The position numbers and the translations under genes were made by a program. The notes under the pieces are model-generated. The model had not been told where the DNA came from. It was given only the letters and a program-made list of their open reading frames with translations, and searched no databases. This document shows positions 11,539 through 24,657 of a DNA stretch of 64,000 nucleotides, in pieces; position 1 is the first letter of the stretch, and each line of letters begins with the position of its first letter. Source of the stretch: Baylisascaris procyonis (Eukaryota; Nematoda; Chromadorea; Rhabditida; Ascarididae); NCBI GenBank assembly GCA_037389465.1, contig JAZARR010000159.1, positions 186,001 to 250,000 on the forward strand, given 5' to 3'.

Positions 11539-14500
11539 TTATGAAGGCTGCGAGCGTGATTTCTTGAAAGCCCTCATAAATAATGCAGTAAAGATTATGA
11601 ACAATATAAGAACAGTGAGCGACATCCGATATAATATGGCACCACTCCTGTAATGAAAGAGTGATACTGAAACTGTTTCAACTGACCTTTGGCCCATCCC
11701 CCATTCCTTTCCAACATATCAAAATCGGTGCAACTATTACGAGCCGTTGAATGATGAGCGTTATTTTCTTCTTCTTTATTTCAGTAGGCAACAGGGTGCA
11801 TTAGCAGAAAGTGTTTTCTATTAGAACTCTAAGAACATTGTGTAGAAGACCAGTGGTTTTGTTGTAGAACATGTGCCAAAAACACTCAACACCTACATCA
11901 TTTCCATAAAACCGTGTCTGCCATAGGAACGCAGCCAGCTAACGAAGCTACCGTTGACCCGCGACTATAATGCGACCAGCAACGCTTCAACATCAGCTGG
12001 TTAGGAATGAGATCGCTATTGATAAGTGCTTCCCAATAGCAAATGACCAGCGCAGTAAAGATTTTCTTCCCACTGGATTAAGGCTTTGATAGGCAAAGCA
12101 GAGTCTGGTAGGGAAGCAGAAAATTCTGCAGAAAAGCAAGAAGAAATATGATTAATAAACAGATGATTCCGATGAGAAGAAAACAATTCTAGGTGGGATC
12201 TATTTGAACTTCAAAAGTTCTCACTCCAGTCATACAGAGAAAAGGGAGCAGAAACATCAGAATCAACCCTATACCTTCGTTCGTTTGGGAGCGTTAATGC
12301 TAGAATACAGTATAGCATCCCGAACGCAATTGCACCGATCGAACTACGAAAAGAAACTCTATCTCAACTGGAAAGGTAGGAATACAAGTTATTTACAAGG
12401 GAAATCCCTTCAAGCTGGGATAGGGAAGGAAAGCATCGAATATGCAACATTCGTCATGCATCTAGGCGTAACCTCAAGCACCTCCTTTCCGAGTAAAATT
12501 TTTCACTTATATGCTTTAGAATGAGAAAATTTTATGCTGTAGTTTATAAATAAAAACATACATTCCTACAGTGATAAGATCCACATCGCACAATGCAGCA
12601 AGTACGAGCGCCCCGGAAGCAAGCGCAATGAAGTATAAAAAATAGCGGTCGTTGCTCGCACCGATACAACAGTTCAACCTTCAAATACAGAAAAACCTTG
12701 AGTACGGCTCACACCACAAAATTTGTACCTTCCGGCTTGCTGAAAATGAAACTGGCCCAAAAAAAATGGTTACAACATTCCGTTTGTGGCTTCAACAGAC
12801 CGAAATGACAGTAACGCATGATATTCCACATCCATTCCGACAGGTAAAATGGTTCTAGCAGCATCTTTACCAAATGGGTCATCCCGACTTATAATCCAAT
12901 ATAGCATTTGATGAAATTTTTTCAGCGAATGAAGTAAACCGAAATTTCTCTCAAATATTTTAAAAAAGTTGAGACAATTCGAGTTTCCTTACTTATATGC
13001 ATCTTTTGTAAGAAAAGAACAGCAAAGCGAGCGAAAATTTTTTTCAGCTGAGGCATGCAAAAATCGATGTTCGCTAGTGTCGCTCCTTTCCGGCGATTAC
13101 TGGATCTTCTATAAGACAGTGCAGTGAGCTAGAACCTCCACCCCACTCCTACCCGCCCGTATTACTACGTAGCAGAACCATAGGATACACGAAATAGCGG
13201 AAAGTGCGCGTGTGGCCTAAAGTCTACAATCAATAGAAACCTATTGAAGCACAATAAACGACCGTCGACGTAAACGACACGTAAACCTTTTACAGCAATA
13301 GAAAAATAAGACAGCTGAATCCAACTTGCTTTACAGATAAGGCACAATGATTACATAACAAAAAAAGCCGGGAAGAAAGCGCCGGAGAAAATGACAATGT
13401 GGAAGACTGCAATATAGGAGGTTTCATTTGCGATTGAAAGAATGAAGCATTTGGCGTTTACTTCACTGAAGACGCCAAGACATGCGACTGACTATTAAGT
13501 GAAGTAACAACGAAAAAGAAAAAAGCACGAAACATGAGAATATCGCGATTAGGAGGAGGTCATGAATCGTAGAAAACAATTCGGGCAATGTAGTACAGGT
13601 AAAATGTACCTGATAACACGAAGACAACAGAATCGTTTTCCCAGAAAAAACTGGACGATAGCAATTTGGCTTTTTTAATGATCCGATAACGGTGAGTGGT
13701 TAGAGAAGTTTGATCTCTTGAAGAATAGCAGAGGATTCTCTGCATGCACTATTTTTTAAAGTAACGAGTCTCATTCGCGTACAGCTCCATATGACTTGAG
13801 TGCATCGCTTAGTAAACCTATTTGCTCTTTTCACTGTAATGAGTGTAACTTAGAACGAGATGATAACAAGTGTAAGCAAAAATGTCATCGAATGAAATCC
13901 CCTGGGAGCAACCTTTAAAATTTGCACAAAAAATTCGATTCTTTCATTTTGAAGTGGTTAAAGGTCGAACATTTCTAGCCTTACGATATAGTCACCTATT
14001 TCCGACGTCTTTTGAGAATTCTTTAGGCAGCACTGGTGCCAGTTTCGAACAGTACACATACGAACGCTTAGATGGTGAATAACACCTGAACGCAACTCTA
14101 TTACATAGTAAGAGAAAGTTGTTGTGCATGAAATTAATATGCAGCACATAAGAGTTTTCAGCAGATATGTCTAGGTGCCACATACGACACCCACTGTCCA
14201 GATCCAGCAAGTCAGCACATCCGGCGAGGGGTTTCGCAGACTTTAAAATCATCAGGAAAAGCCTGTGTGGATTCGGGTTTTGCAGAGATAATGTCCACGT
14301 ATACTACGAACAGAAGCAATCCTAAAACGCTATCTCGCGGCAGGTCCCTGATGGCTTGATTCGCCTAGACATGCATATCATCTACTTTAAATTCGAACCA
14401 AGCGATCAGTAGGTGAACTCTTTAGCCATTCTAGTATTTCTATTGAGTGTCATACACTCTAGTTTCCCATAGCACCCTGTTAATGGCCACTGAGCCAAAG

Positions 14501-17200
14501 TCTGACAAGTTCCATATGGGCTGGGCTACATCGGACCCGTATAATTCATTCAATCCTTCCAGTCAATCAGAAAGTGACGAGAGAAGTTGCAGTGTGGTTA
14601 ATCTGCCCAACAAAAATTCGAACTCTTGGGATCTACAGCTCCGACCGATATGAGGCATCTTAGAATTGCATTCCTGGCAGCAATTTCAAGCGGATTGTAG
14701 ACAAAGAATGATGATCAGACGATAATTTTAAACAACGAAACGGGGTTTCCTTAGAACAGACGCTAAAATTAATGCTTTCGAAGCCAGCGGATGCGAACAA
14801 AATTCAAAGGAAAAGGTAGATCTGTTGTTGTACCTTTATAAGCCAAGACTGTATGAACTCCACTGTTTTCGTAACTTTGTTAGAAGGCCAACGAATAGAT
14901 TTTAAACGATATCCTCCTCAAATTTGATTGCACTTGAGTAGGTGGCATTTCACGGCGGAAAAGCAAACAGAATTCTGTTATCCATCTTGAATGTTTTCTG
15001 AAGATACAAAATAATCTTATTTTGCCTCGTTATTATTGGCCAGTTCATCCACTGATGTCTTCAACACTCGAATACTTTGAAAATACAAAGACTGTGCGGT
15101 ATGACACTAGTGAACAGATAGGATCTTAAAAGAAAGTGATGGACTAAGAAGCAGTCAAAATTCCGCTGAATAGATTACTTCCAACAATACCAATCTTGAC
15201 CAACTCAATGAACAAAGATATTGACGTACGGAAAGATAACGGGCTAGTAGAGACAATATAATTAGCTTTAACTCACCATATGCAATGATGATCTCTATCT
15301 GCGATCATCAAATCGCAGATGCGACAATTCGTTTGCTTTAAAACAACATCCGAACTCACGTTAGATGACTTCTGAATCTTGTTCAACAGCCATCGAAGAA
15401 TAACACAAAAAGCGATAAGCGATACGCATTTGCCAGTATAAAAGCGCTCGCTAGTAGTTAACAAAGCACATAAAATCAGCATGACGACGCAACAATAGCC
15501 CAAAAAGTAGAAGAACCTATAATAGTACCGCTTTTTTGTACATCCGTGCATTGATACATAAAAACATGTTTTTTTCTTCTTTGTGTTTTATTTGCTGACT
15601 CAGCTGTCAACGCAGCATGAAATCAATTAGAAGGTTACTGCTGTTGTAGCAGTTGTCAAGCAATGCTTAGCATGCGGTCCATTGAACACCATCCAGCAAA
15701 GCGTCTTCACAAGGCTCAAAGGCTAGTTCAAGAAGCCTTTACTAGCGCCACAGCAATTCATGAACGATGTAGCAACGTTTGTAGGCGGCCCATTTAAGTA
15801 ACCTATTTTGAAGTGAGTTCCTCAAAACTGCGCACTATCTTCAATACAACAAAACCTTCGCCTACTACTGTGAATTTTAAAGGCCTCTTTCTAAATGAGC
15901 AATCCGACATGAATCCACTGTTCATCGCAATCATTAAAAGCGCCTTTCTGTAGTTTCCGAAGATACGGTAACAATATTCTTCAACTTAGAATTGAAAAAA
16001 ACCTTGTTCGCGGAAACGCTCGAAGAATCATCCTCGAAATACGATACATCAATATAGGCAAAATGCATAACACCACCAATGAAAACGATATGCAAATTGA
16101 TAAAACGATATAAAGCATTCCTGCTGTCACTGCAGCTGAAACACAACAACAGTAAACTTACTTCAATTTTAATATTTCACTGTTCCGTTGTGGAAGTCAC
16201 GCTTGCCGAACTTCATATCTACCTTCAAAGCATCAGTAATCCATATGACACTCTCATTCTCTCTTTTTGTGAAGGACAACTCTGTAGAATATGAAAACAA
16301 ATGCATATGACATTCAAAAATAACGTCCAAATGTCCAAACTGATATGTCTAATAAGAATCGTCCAAACTAAACATAAAGAGAATTGCTGATATGTGAGGC
16401 TGATATATCAGTTGCACATGGAAGTCTCAAATGACCGACAACTGACCTCGCAAAACCATGCTACACCACGGCAACTGCATCATTTTCCGGAATGCGTTAA
16501 ATGCATAAATGAGCAGCAGTTCGTAGCCCCAAATTCTATGTGCGAACCGCAGAAGGAAGGCGACTAGCATGAGAACCATTGGGATTGAAATTCCCAGAAA
16601 AAGACAGGTATTAAAAAATCAACGCAAGGCGAGAAAACATAAAGCAAATGAAAATTACTATACAACCTGAGAAGAGTTTTATCTCGATAAAAAAAATCGG
16701 AAAAGAACATAACATCTAGACAGTAGCCAATTCCGCCACCACCAATGACCGATTCCCATCATCAGTGACCAATTCCACTTGGTCAAGGAAAGGGAAATTA
16801 TGCTAAAAAAGAGCAACTACCGAAGATAAAGGCGAATCCAACATGCTTGGCTCCATTCCATGCTGGCAATCTAATGCGTCTGTCGACAGCATTCACTGTA
16901 CTCCAAAGTTCTCGCGAGTCGATGCCCTCATCTACTGAACTGAAAAGGAACTAAGTGAAGAAGTGAACGCAGAGAAAATTTGAGATGCAGCGGGGGAGGG
17001 GGGAAGGAGAATGAGAACGGGTCGATGAGCCATAATCAAAGCAATAAATTCTAGAAACAACAGAACTGTTGAAGTAGAGCTAGAGGCAATGCATTAAAAA
17101 GCTAAATTTCTATTGCAGAGCGGCAATATGCTAGGTTTTGTCCCATGATACTGCGAAATAAAATATTTTTGCTATTACATGCTTTCAAGAATATTTTGGT

Positions 17201-17265
<65 letters not shown>

Positions 17266-17892
17266 TCAATTACGCATATCGGTTGAGGTTTCGAATGCAC
17301 AAAACCCATCACTGGGCAAGCCTAAAATAAGACAGAGATTGATAGCAAGGGATACTATTTCAAAGAAAAGATTCCATGCGATTATCACAATACCTTTCTC
17401 AGAGCGCACTGACACGATAAGTGACAACGCTGCATTTGTTGAAAAATGGACCGACGAGAAGGTATGACAGGAGAGAAATAACTTTAACCTTCATCAACAA
17501 TGACGACTAAGGAGCGTTACTAAAACCTTTGGTGCTTAAACCTTCAAAAAATTTTTCCATAAACCTTTTCGTTTGGAAGTTGAGGACAATATGAGTTCTT
17601 TCTCGCCATAATCCCCTTCGCCTCCGTAGCACACACGTCGCATTTGATGTGCCCCTAAGTTATATTCCCCGAACATAAACGGAGAGTAGCACATCCACCT
17701 TCACAGAACGTCTCCAACTGTAACCGACCGAGTAACAAACTCGTCCAATTCGGCACAGTCGCAGAATGTTTGCAGCAGATGGCGTTTCGCGCCACGTTCA
17801 TCAATATATTCGCAGCAGCACAACGCCACTTCTTCCGGCAATGTTTCATGACGTTCAAGCTGCACGCCAAGATCAAGCGCTTCTTTTTCCAT
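11539..17892 (-). CDS. ZDHHC23-like protein S-acyltransferase (palmitoyltransferase)
   Basis: DHHC enzymes are multi-pass membrane proteins of Golgi, ER or plasma membrane that move palmitate from their own DHHC cysteine to cysteines of other proteins. Eight exons assemble in phase (transcript order): 17892-17705, 16939-16821, about 16563-16447, 16135-16003, 15516-15277, 12678-12562, 12343-12275, 11647-11539. This gives 364 codons with stop; human ZDHHC23 is about 409 residues. The N-terminus carries the ZDHHC23 signature CCCEYIDERGAKRH and a CDC-x2-LDE motif, then RIRLPAWNGAK. Four membrane segments follow, then CRICDLMIADRDHHCIW, joined across an intron to LNCCIGASNDRYF, then further hydrophobic segments and a basic tail KKSRSQPS. 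An in-frame TGA sits directly before the ATG. The start of exon 3 is the least certain boundary (CTAG|TC); coding similarity seems to extend a little upstream of it. The first zinc site of the CRD is missing (see findings). Confidence 0.9.
15277..15516 (-). other. exon with TM3-TM4 and the N-terminal part of the DHHC cysteine-rich domain
   Basis: Acceptor CTATTATAG|G and donor ATG|GTGAGT bound this 240-base exon. The donor splits the Trp codon of DHHC-x-W (TG|G), and the remainder of the motif lies in the next exon 2.6 kb away at 12678. Only CRIC and DHHC supply zinc-type ligands here; the residues ahead of CRIC (SSNVSSDVVLKQTN) contain no Cys or His. Confidence 0.85.
17203..17262. repeat. 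(AT)n microsatellite in the ZDHHC23-like gene
   Basis: About 30 AT units inside the first intron of the minus-strand palmitoyltransferase gene (between exons at 17705 and 16939). Confidence 0.97.
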
Positions 17893-18265
17893 TCAGTGCT
17901 TTCACATTTCCCGACAGAGCTTCGTCATTTCTGCAAAGGCAAAAAGAAAATAGACCAAGAAAGACACCAGCAACAATTTTGAAGGATGGGAAGAGGAGCT
18001 TGGGTATTTGCATATGAACAAATTTCAGTGAGTTTGTGAATCTCTTTTTGCATCCCTTTTTTAGGCATACAACTAAGAATTACAAAAATGCTGAGACAAA
18101 TGATATGGGTGGGGAAAACATGCCATAAAACGCGTTTATAAATCCCTGCTACTAATTTCCCATCCTTTTGAAATTACCTATAATTGAGTATAAAATATCT
18201 CAAGGTCCTTCCATAATGTAAAGGAGATAAATTCTGGAAAAGTGGACATATCCTGCCCGTGTTAA

Positions 18266-19113
18266 GTGGCAAGTAAGCTTGAAGTAGCCATATCTGTCAC
18301 ACTAGCGGAGCCACATATGGTAGAGAGGGAGATGGTTTATAGCCAGAATTTCAAGGTAGCAGCCAAACGTGCTCTACTGTACTCGCTGCTCCAAGGAAGA
18401 CTCCTCGTGCCAGCGCTGCGGGTGGTCTGCATCATTAAATCATTCAGAAAGTCAATGGCAGATGGATCATTGGTCTTTATTGGGCTTATCAAATTGAGGA
18501 GCAAATGTAAGATAACTTCGCATGTAACAGTCGCAACCTTCGGTGATTCATTAAGATTCAACAACATGATTCCTTCCTTCATGAGATGTTTCTCTATGCT
18601 GCACAGGACTCCCCAAACGCTGTCGCTTCCCTGTTGATAACTGCGTAGTCGTTTCAAAGAAGCGCGTCAGGATTGGCGCAGTCTAAAGGACGGCTAGATG
18701 GAACTTCCGCATGAATTTAAGATAGGGGACAGCATCAGGGATTCGGTACTTCAATTAGTCAGTCGTTTTGTTTGCAAATAAATCGGAACGCAGAAAGCGC
18801 ACAAAAATAACAAATGCAATAAGGTAAACATGTGATCGGCGAGTCTGATCAGCCAACATCTGAGATAGGCAACAGTGTGGAAACGAAGATTTTCCAGTCT
18901 ACGAATAACCGCAGATACGTGTGACAACATTCTTCCCTCGTACACTTCATAGGTAGACCACCGGAAGTGGAGGGCGTGCATGGTTTTGCCCAAGCCACAC
19001 CTTGTGCGAACTAAGTGGTAGAGATGCACGCTTCTCTCTTTTGCTAGATCCTTTCGAAGAGATTTCGTAATTTGTCCAGCTAGCCCTGGATTTCCTTTTT
19101 TCTCGACGTCCAT
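18266..19113 (-). CDS. candidate coding exons, unidentified
   Basis: A minus-strand ATG at 19111-19113 opens a hydrophilic stretch starting MDVEKKGNPGLAGQITKSLR, with possible donors ACAAG|GTGTGG near 19002 and GAA|GTGTAC near 18943. A second minus-strand block (18657-18337) is open in more than one frame, one helical and Leu-rich, another polar, and an opposite-strand ORF of 123 codons also covers it. I recognise no family. This lies upstream of the palmitoyltransferase gene on the same strand, so it could be a neighbouring gene or alternative 5' exons. Confidence 0.3.
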
Positions 19114-20927
19114 GATAACATGTCCGTCATTATACTCATCTAAATTTGTGACCTGTCACTAATTCATCTGAATGTATGCCCTATGAGCCATTTTTCGCGA
19201 AAATATGAGTACAACAGGTTAGGGACGAAGAAAAATATGAATATAAAAAGTAAGGATGAAGAAAATAGGTTCTCTTACAGTTGGGGGTGTCCCAACTATA
19301 CTAAAGCTGAATTAGATTCTACTATTGCTAGGTGGTCGGAGTGAAACCGACGAGTTCAAAGTTGCTGAAATCAACGCTAAGCTTCACCCCACCGCTCAAA
19401 AAATTCCAAAATCAAGGAGGACACTACTCCCGGCCTCTAAGCGTTCGAAAACATAGTGATGGAGTCTGGCGATGTTCTTACTCTTTGTAAAATTACTCAG
19501 TTTCACCTCCACGATCGAAATACCTCAAGTACACTTAAACAAACAATTACAACAAAACTACGTCAAACGTGCAGCAAACAAATAAACACTACCGCAACGT
19601 CCGATGTTCACTATATGAGACGCAACAACACGCTGTAACTGAACGATCCTCTCTGGCAAGTGGGTTTGGCTCAGTGTTGCGCGAAAAAATTCTGCTTCAT
19701 CATGTTCTGTCGCAGCTGTAACAGATTGTTTATACCATCAAGTGGAATGAAAAAAGATAGAGGTACGGGAAAGGATAAAAGACAAACTTTAGGGATGTCT
19801 GATGGATGAATCGTAACGATGAGGAATATAGATGCTATGCTTTTTATGTAAGCCGCAATATGATGCAAAGTGATAGCATATGATTCGATTTAAAGATTTG
19901 TTTGCTGCTATCCATTCATTTTTATCACTGAAGTTGTTGTGCGACATTATCACGAGAGCGAGAAATGCATTCATGGAGAGCTTGATTTCAAAATAACGCC
20001 TTTAAAAAAAAGAGTAATTCAAAGACAGAAACAGTTCCATGCAGTTTTTCAATTTCAGCAAGGTTGTACCTCTAAATGAGGTCTTAATGTTTTCCACACT
20101 CTTAATGCCTTCAGAAATCCTATTTGCAGCTCTGGTTGCATTACGCACGTGCGTTATAGTGTGATGGTTGGAGTGATGCAATCACGATGTATTCACGTGA
20201 CTGGAGCAGTGTTGGTGCTTATTTATGTAACGCTGTGCGTATTATGCATGGCAGCTGCGGTTCCCTCCGTTCTTAACTCTTATCGGTGTTCGGCGGTCTG
20301 CAATACCTGCATCAATACCTTTATTTAGGTACACTGTTTAGTGTTTGTTGTGAAGTCGAATCCATCTGAACATAATGTGATTCAGAACAGCCAATGAGAA
20401 CTTTTTTTTTCATAGCTTTACGTTCATGTTGATTCCGATTATTTGCAATAAATCTATTATTCCCTTCTGCTTTAAACACTGCGAATCTCTCTGCGCTAAA
20501 TCATGATGCATTTATTCTGACGTTGCACTGTGACAACGTCTTCGCTCTGTATTAACAACTACAGTCAATATCCGGAAACGATCTACGTTGAATCCGGTTT
20601 CGGTTGCTCTTGGGACGGAGCCGGACCTGATGCAAACTTGTTCTGGGTGGAGTAGACTTGAGGTGTTGAAAGTTATCAGGTTCAAACTTCGAAATGTTGT
20701 TAGGGAATGTGTAGTGAAGAGCGACTTGTTTAAGTGAACGTAATCGGCTCTTCAAATAATTGATTGTACATATTAACAGTGAGCACTATTTTTAGCTCAT
20801 AAAGAAATGCAGCAAGGTATGTCATCAGGTAATTGTTTCATTATCACCTTTCTCATTTTAATGCTGAGTATAGTACATCTTATGTTAGTGGTGTTGCATG
20901 TGAGAATACCTATTACAGTAATCTAAT

Positions 20928-20956
20928 TATGCAAATTTTCAGTGTGGTGACTGACA
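20928..20956 (+). promoter_or_regulatory. probable trans-splice acceptor of the PLEKHM1-like gene
   Basis: A consensus worm acceptor (CAAATTTTCAG) ends at 20942, 14 bases before the ATG at 20957. The position fits spliced-leader addition. Confidence 0.55.
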
Positions 20957-23900
20957 ATGACAGTCTCTGAAATAATAAAAGCCACTCTAACAAAAGAGTT
21001 TAAATTGGCGGTAAAGAACGGATGTGATGAAGCCGATCTCAACGGCAGCATCTCTGAGTAAGTCGCTGCTTTCTTTTGTGATGCGGTGATCGGTTTTTCT
21101 CGGTGTTTCAGTGTTGCATCCTGGTTCATGCGTGTACCTGCCCGAATAAGCAAGCGCTTTAGCATCATTGCACTCATGCTGCAAGCTGCTGTTTCGTGAA
21201 CGAGAAGTTCGCCGCTGCATAATTTCCCACATTTCAGTCACAATTACTTGTAGCTGTGAAGAATTTTCGGTACTTGTTCATACCTGGCGGGCATAAGTGA
21301 CAGCAGGTGCATCAGATCGTCGTCCACCACTTCTTCTTTGCCAGCAGACCGCACATATGCAATATTGGGTTGTGCATTTTGTGAATCTTAAGAGAATCGT
21401 TGTAGTTGATTTGTCGTTTCAGGGAATTTAAATAGGGTAGCAAATGCCAGAAATTTGTGGCCACAATTCAAACAAAGTCCCTGGCTGTAGAATAGAAGAA
21501 AAATGGAATGTAGGCGATCGCTCCCCTCCATCCTCAACTTTCTTCCAGTGGCTGAAGTTGAAGACAAACAGCCATCTCTGCTATCGGGGCGGGCGGAACC
21601 CGTGAGCGTTCAGCTATTGCTGTGCGCTCATGTGGTATTCAGCCAGTATGCACAAGTGCCGCATCTTTAACTTGCATGAATTGTTTCAGCTACATTTCAC
21701 ATGTCTATGTTTGGAGTACCTAATGCTCTTGTGCCAAGAAAAAATGGGCTTTCCGTTTCTGTATTGTTTAATGCAAATACATTGGTATGTTAACAATATT
21801 TCCTGAGCAAATAAGTCAATATTAATATTGATATCTTCAATAAGTGGTATATAATTTGCTGAGTTGATATGACAGTAACAGTTACCTGAGTTTTAATCAG
21901 GGTATTATGCAGGTGCAATGTCGAAACTTACGGAAAATTGTAACCGTTTGATACTATTGTTGTAGTATTTCACGTAGCATGAAAAAAAACTTTTTTTTTT
22001 ATAATTGGGACAATGGATGTAAGCATAACACCGATCGGCATACGATGGAGGTCGATTAAAATGGCAGTAATATTATTTTGATGGATTTATTTATGCGTAT
22101 AGAAAAGTGTTATTACATGATGATGACTAGTGATGTTTCAGTGATCTGACACAAACGATTTGCAATATAGTGGAAGCGATATTTATTCACGGTCTAAAAG
22201 ATCCATTCTTCGTAAGGGGTTCTCGCTATGCGAAATACCCCGAACCGGTAAGCGCTATTCTCATTGATATCCATTATGCTCTGCAGAGTCTCTTTGAAAA
22301 GAAAGCCACCTAACACAGTGCTGAGAAGGTCTTCAATGGCTGCCCCTTTTAACAAACTTTACCAAGCTTCTCTCTTTCCAGTGAGTACGCTATCACTGAC
22401 CATATGTTTATTCTTTTGGGGCGAAGAAGAAAAACTAAAAGTCTATCGTTATTTCAGTGTGTGAAAAAAAGCTTTAAAACTTCTTTAAAGTAACATTTTA
22501 TCGTGTTGTGGTTTTGAGTTGACGTAGTAAAAACCAGAGGTCAGAAGTTAAACCACATTGTAACCTAGAAAATTAAAAACATTGTGATCATATATCATTA
22601 TGTTGGTGAAGTAACCATACCTTAAAAATTGCTCGGAATGCCCTCGGTTGCGGTGATGGGTGCTGGGAAGAAACCGGCCATCGGATCTTTCAGGCTGTGC
22701 AGCGTTTATCGTCGTATGATGTGGTGAGGCTGATTGTGTATCGCAGATCTATGTATGCCTTCGAAAACCCTTTACTGCCTGCACTTCAGCTGGTAAAGCC
22801 GATTGCGATAGCACAAATATTCGTAAGAAGAAAGTGAAAAATGAAAGAAAGAAAATAATTGAAAAAATAATTCCCTTCCCACCCAGTATATTCTTTTAAA
22901 AAATTCGTTTATCTGTTTTTAAAGCGATATTTATTTGACAATGATCTTACGGACGCTGATGTATCGAAACGAGAGATCTTTGAAGACGTGCTTATATGCG
23001 GTGCATCGTCGACCTGATTGCATGGGGACTGCTTGCATGTCTCACACACACTTAGTCAGTCGTCGTCTGCAATTTTTATATAGGCTATATTTGAATAACA
23101 GTTAAAAATGCTCATAGGAATCAAGAATGAACTACCTGGCCCGCTTATTGATACAGGAAGTGCTTACGTTTTCGCCAGTCGTCTAGATCCGATCGACCGT
23201 CGTAAAAATTCGACAAACTTGTGTATTGATTTGATCTGTGATATATTCCGCCGTTCCTGTCTGTAACTTATGTTTATTTCATCTCCTTTTCGCATTTTTG
23301 CTGATTACCTCTCTCTTTTTTGGCATATTATATCTTCATTGTATATGTAGTTATTATGTATTCCGATTTCCATAGTTTTCTTTCAGCTGTAAATAAACAT
23401 TTAACTGTTTATCTACGAGTATAAATGCAAAAGTCTTACTGTTTTCATTGTTGCTGAAGTTAGCATCTCATTCAAGATCGTTCTAATGCTTTTTTTCTTT
23501 CAGAATTTTTGGCCATTATTGCACAAATATACTCATGTATCGATTATGAATCAAATAAGTGCCGCCAAACATATCAAAAGTGATATCGGTAAAGCGAGGG
23601 TACGTTCTTAAATTGTCTGTCATTGACAAATCAAAAACACAAATGGTGCTTCCGTTGCAATTGAAAAGAAGATCTCAAGTCTTGTATTGTGTGGCTTCGG
23701 CGCGTCTAAACGACCACAGAAATTCAAATGCGTTTATTGCATTTCTAAAGTGAAGAAGCCCGCCGTCGACGATATGTGTTTTGCATTAACCTATAACCAT
23801 CTCTGGTATATCTAAAAGAATAACACATAGCATCACCGGCCAATAGTTTAATCTTATCCGGTTCCTGCCCACGTCTAATTTATTGGCTTTAAAAATTGTA

Positions 23901-24605
23901 GAGGTGATGTATATTCACCTTATGCATTTCTTATCACAACTCTGTTGAAATTCATGCCCTTTATGCGTCGCAAAGCTCCATTCTCATTCAATTTCTGTTG
24001 CTTATATATACCGTATTTTAAGATTTTGCCAAAGATTGTGCTCGATGAATATGGCTTTAGCTAACAGGCGCACACTGCTATATTTTGGTAGTTTTTTTTG
24101 CGATTTCCTATTCTTTTACATAACAGTTTGGGAAGTCTGTATCTCACAGCAATGGCGATTTCTTACCATTTATAAGTTTACGGAAATTTGAAAGTTCATC
24201 GATGTTGCTGAATTCTTCTCAGGCAACATTCATAAGAAATTCAGAATCTTGTCCGGTAAAAATATAGATGATAAAATTTTATGGTAGATGACAAACCTTT
24301 ATCAAGCATCTTATTTGCTATAAGTTGCGTGAATGATTGTGAAATTTATTTTGAGATGGGAGAGGAAGTATAAGGCTTGCAGGCGTGAAGCTGCATAGGT
24401 TTTGATTTATGCAAAACCTCGCATCGATTCGAACAAAACATAGGGATGGGGCAAAGATAGCAGTACCGATTTTCGGCTCACTCTGAGATAAAGTAGGGGA
24501 TGGGGAGGAGGGATGTGTGTGGCCATATGTATGCATGTACATATGCGTACAAGTATACGTAAATAAATTCTCATAAGTGTGTACATGCATATAAAAATAA
24601 ATAAA

Positions 24606-24657
<52 letters not shown>

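Noticed and set aside
15934..16149. Minus-strand ORF starting MLCFSCSDSRNALYRF
   Set aside because: It is a shadow. The phased ZDHHC23 exon (16003-16135) reads another frame and gives a membrane segment.
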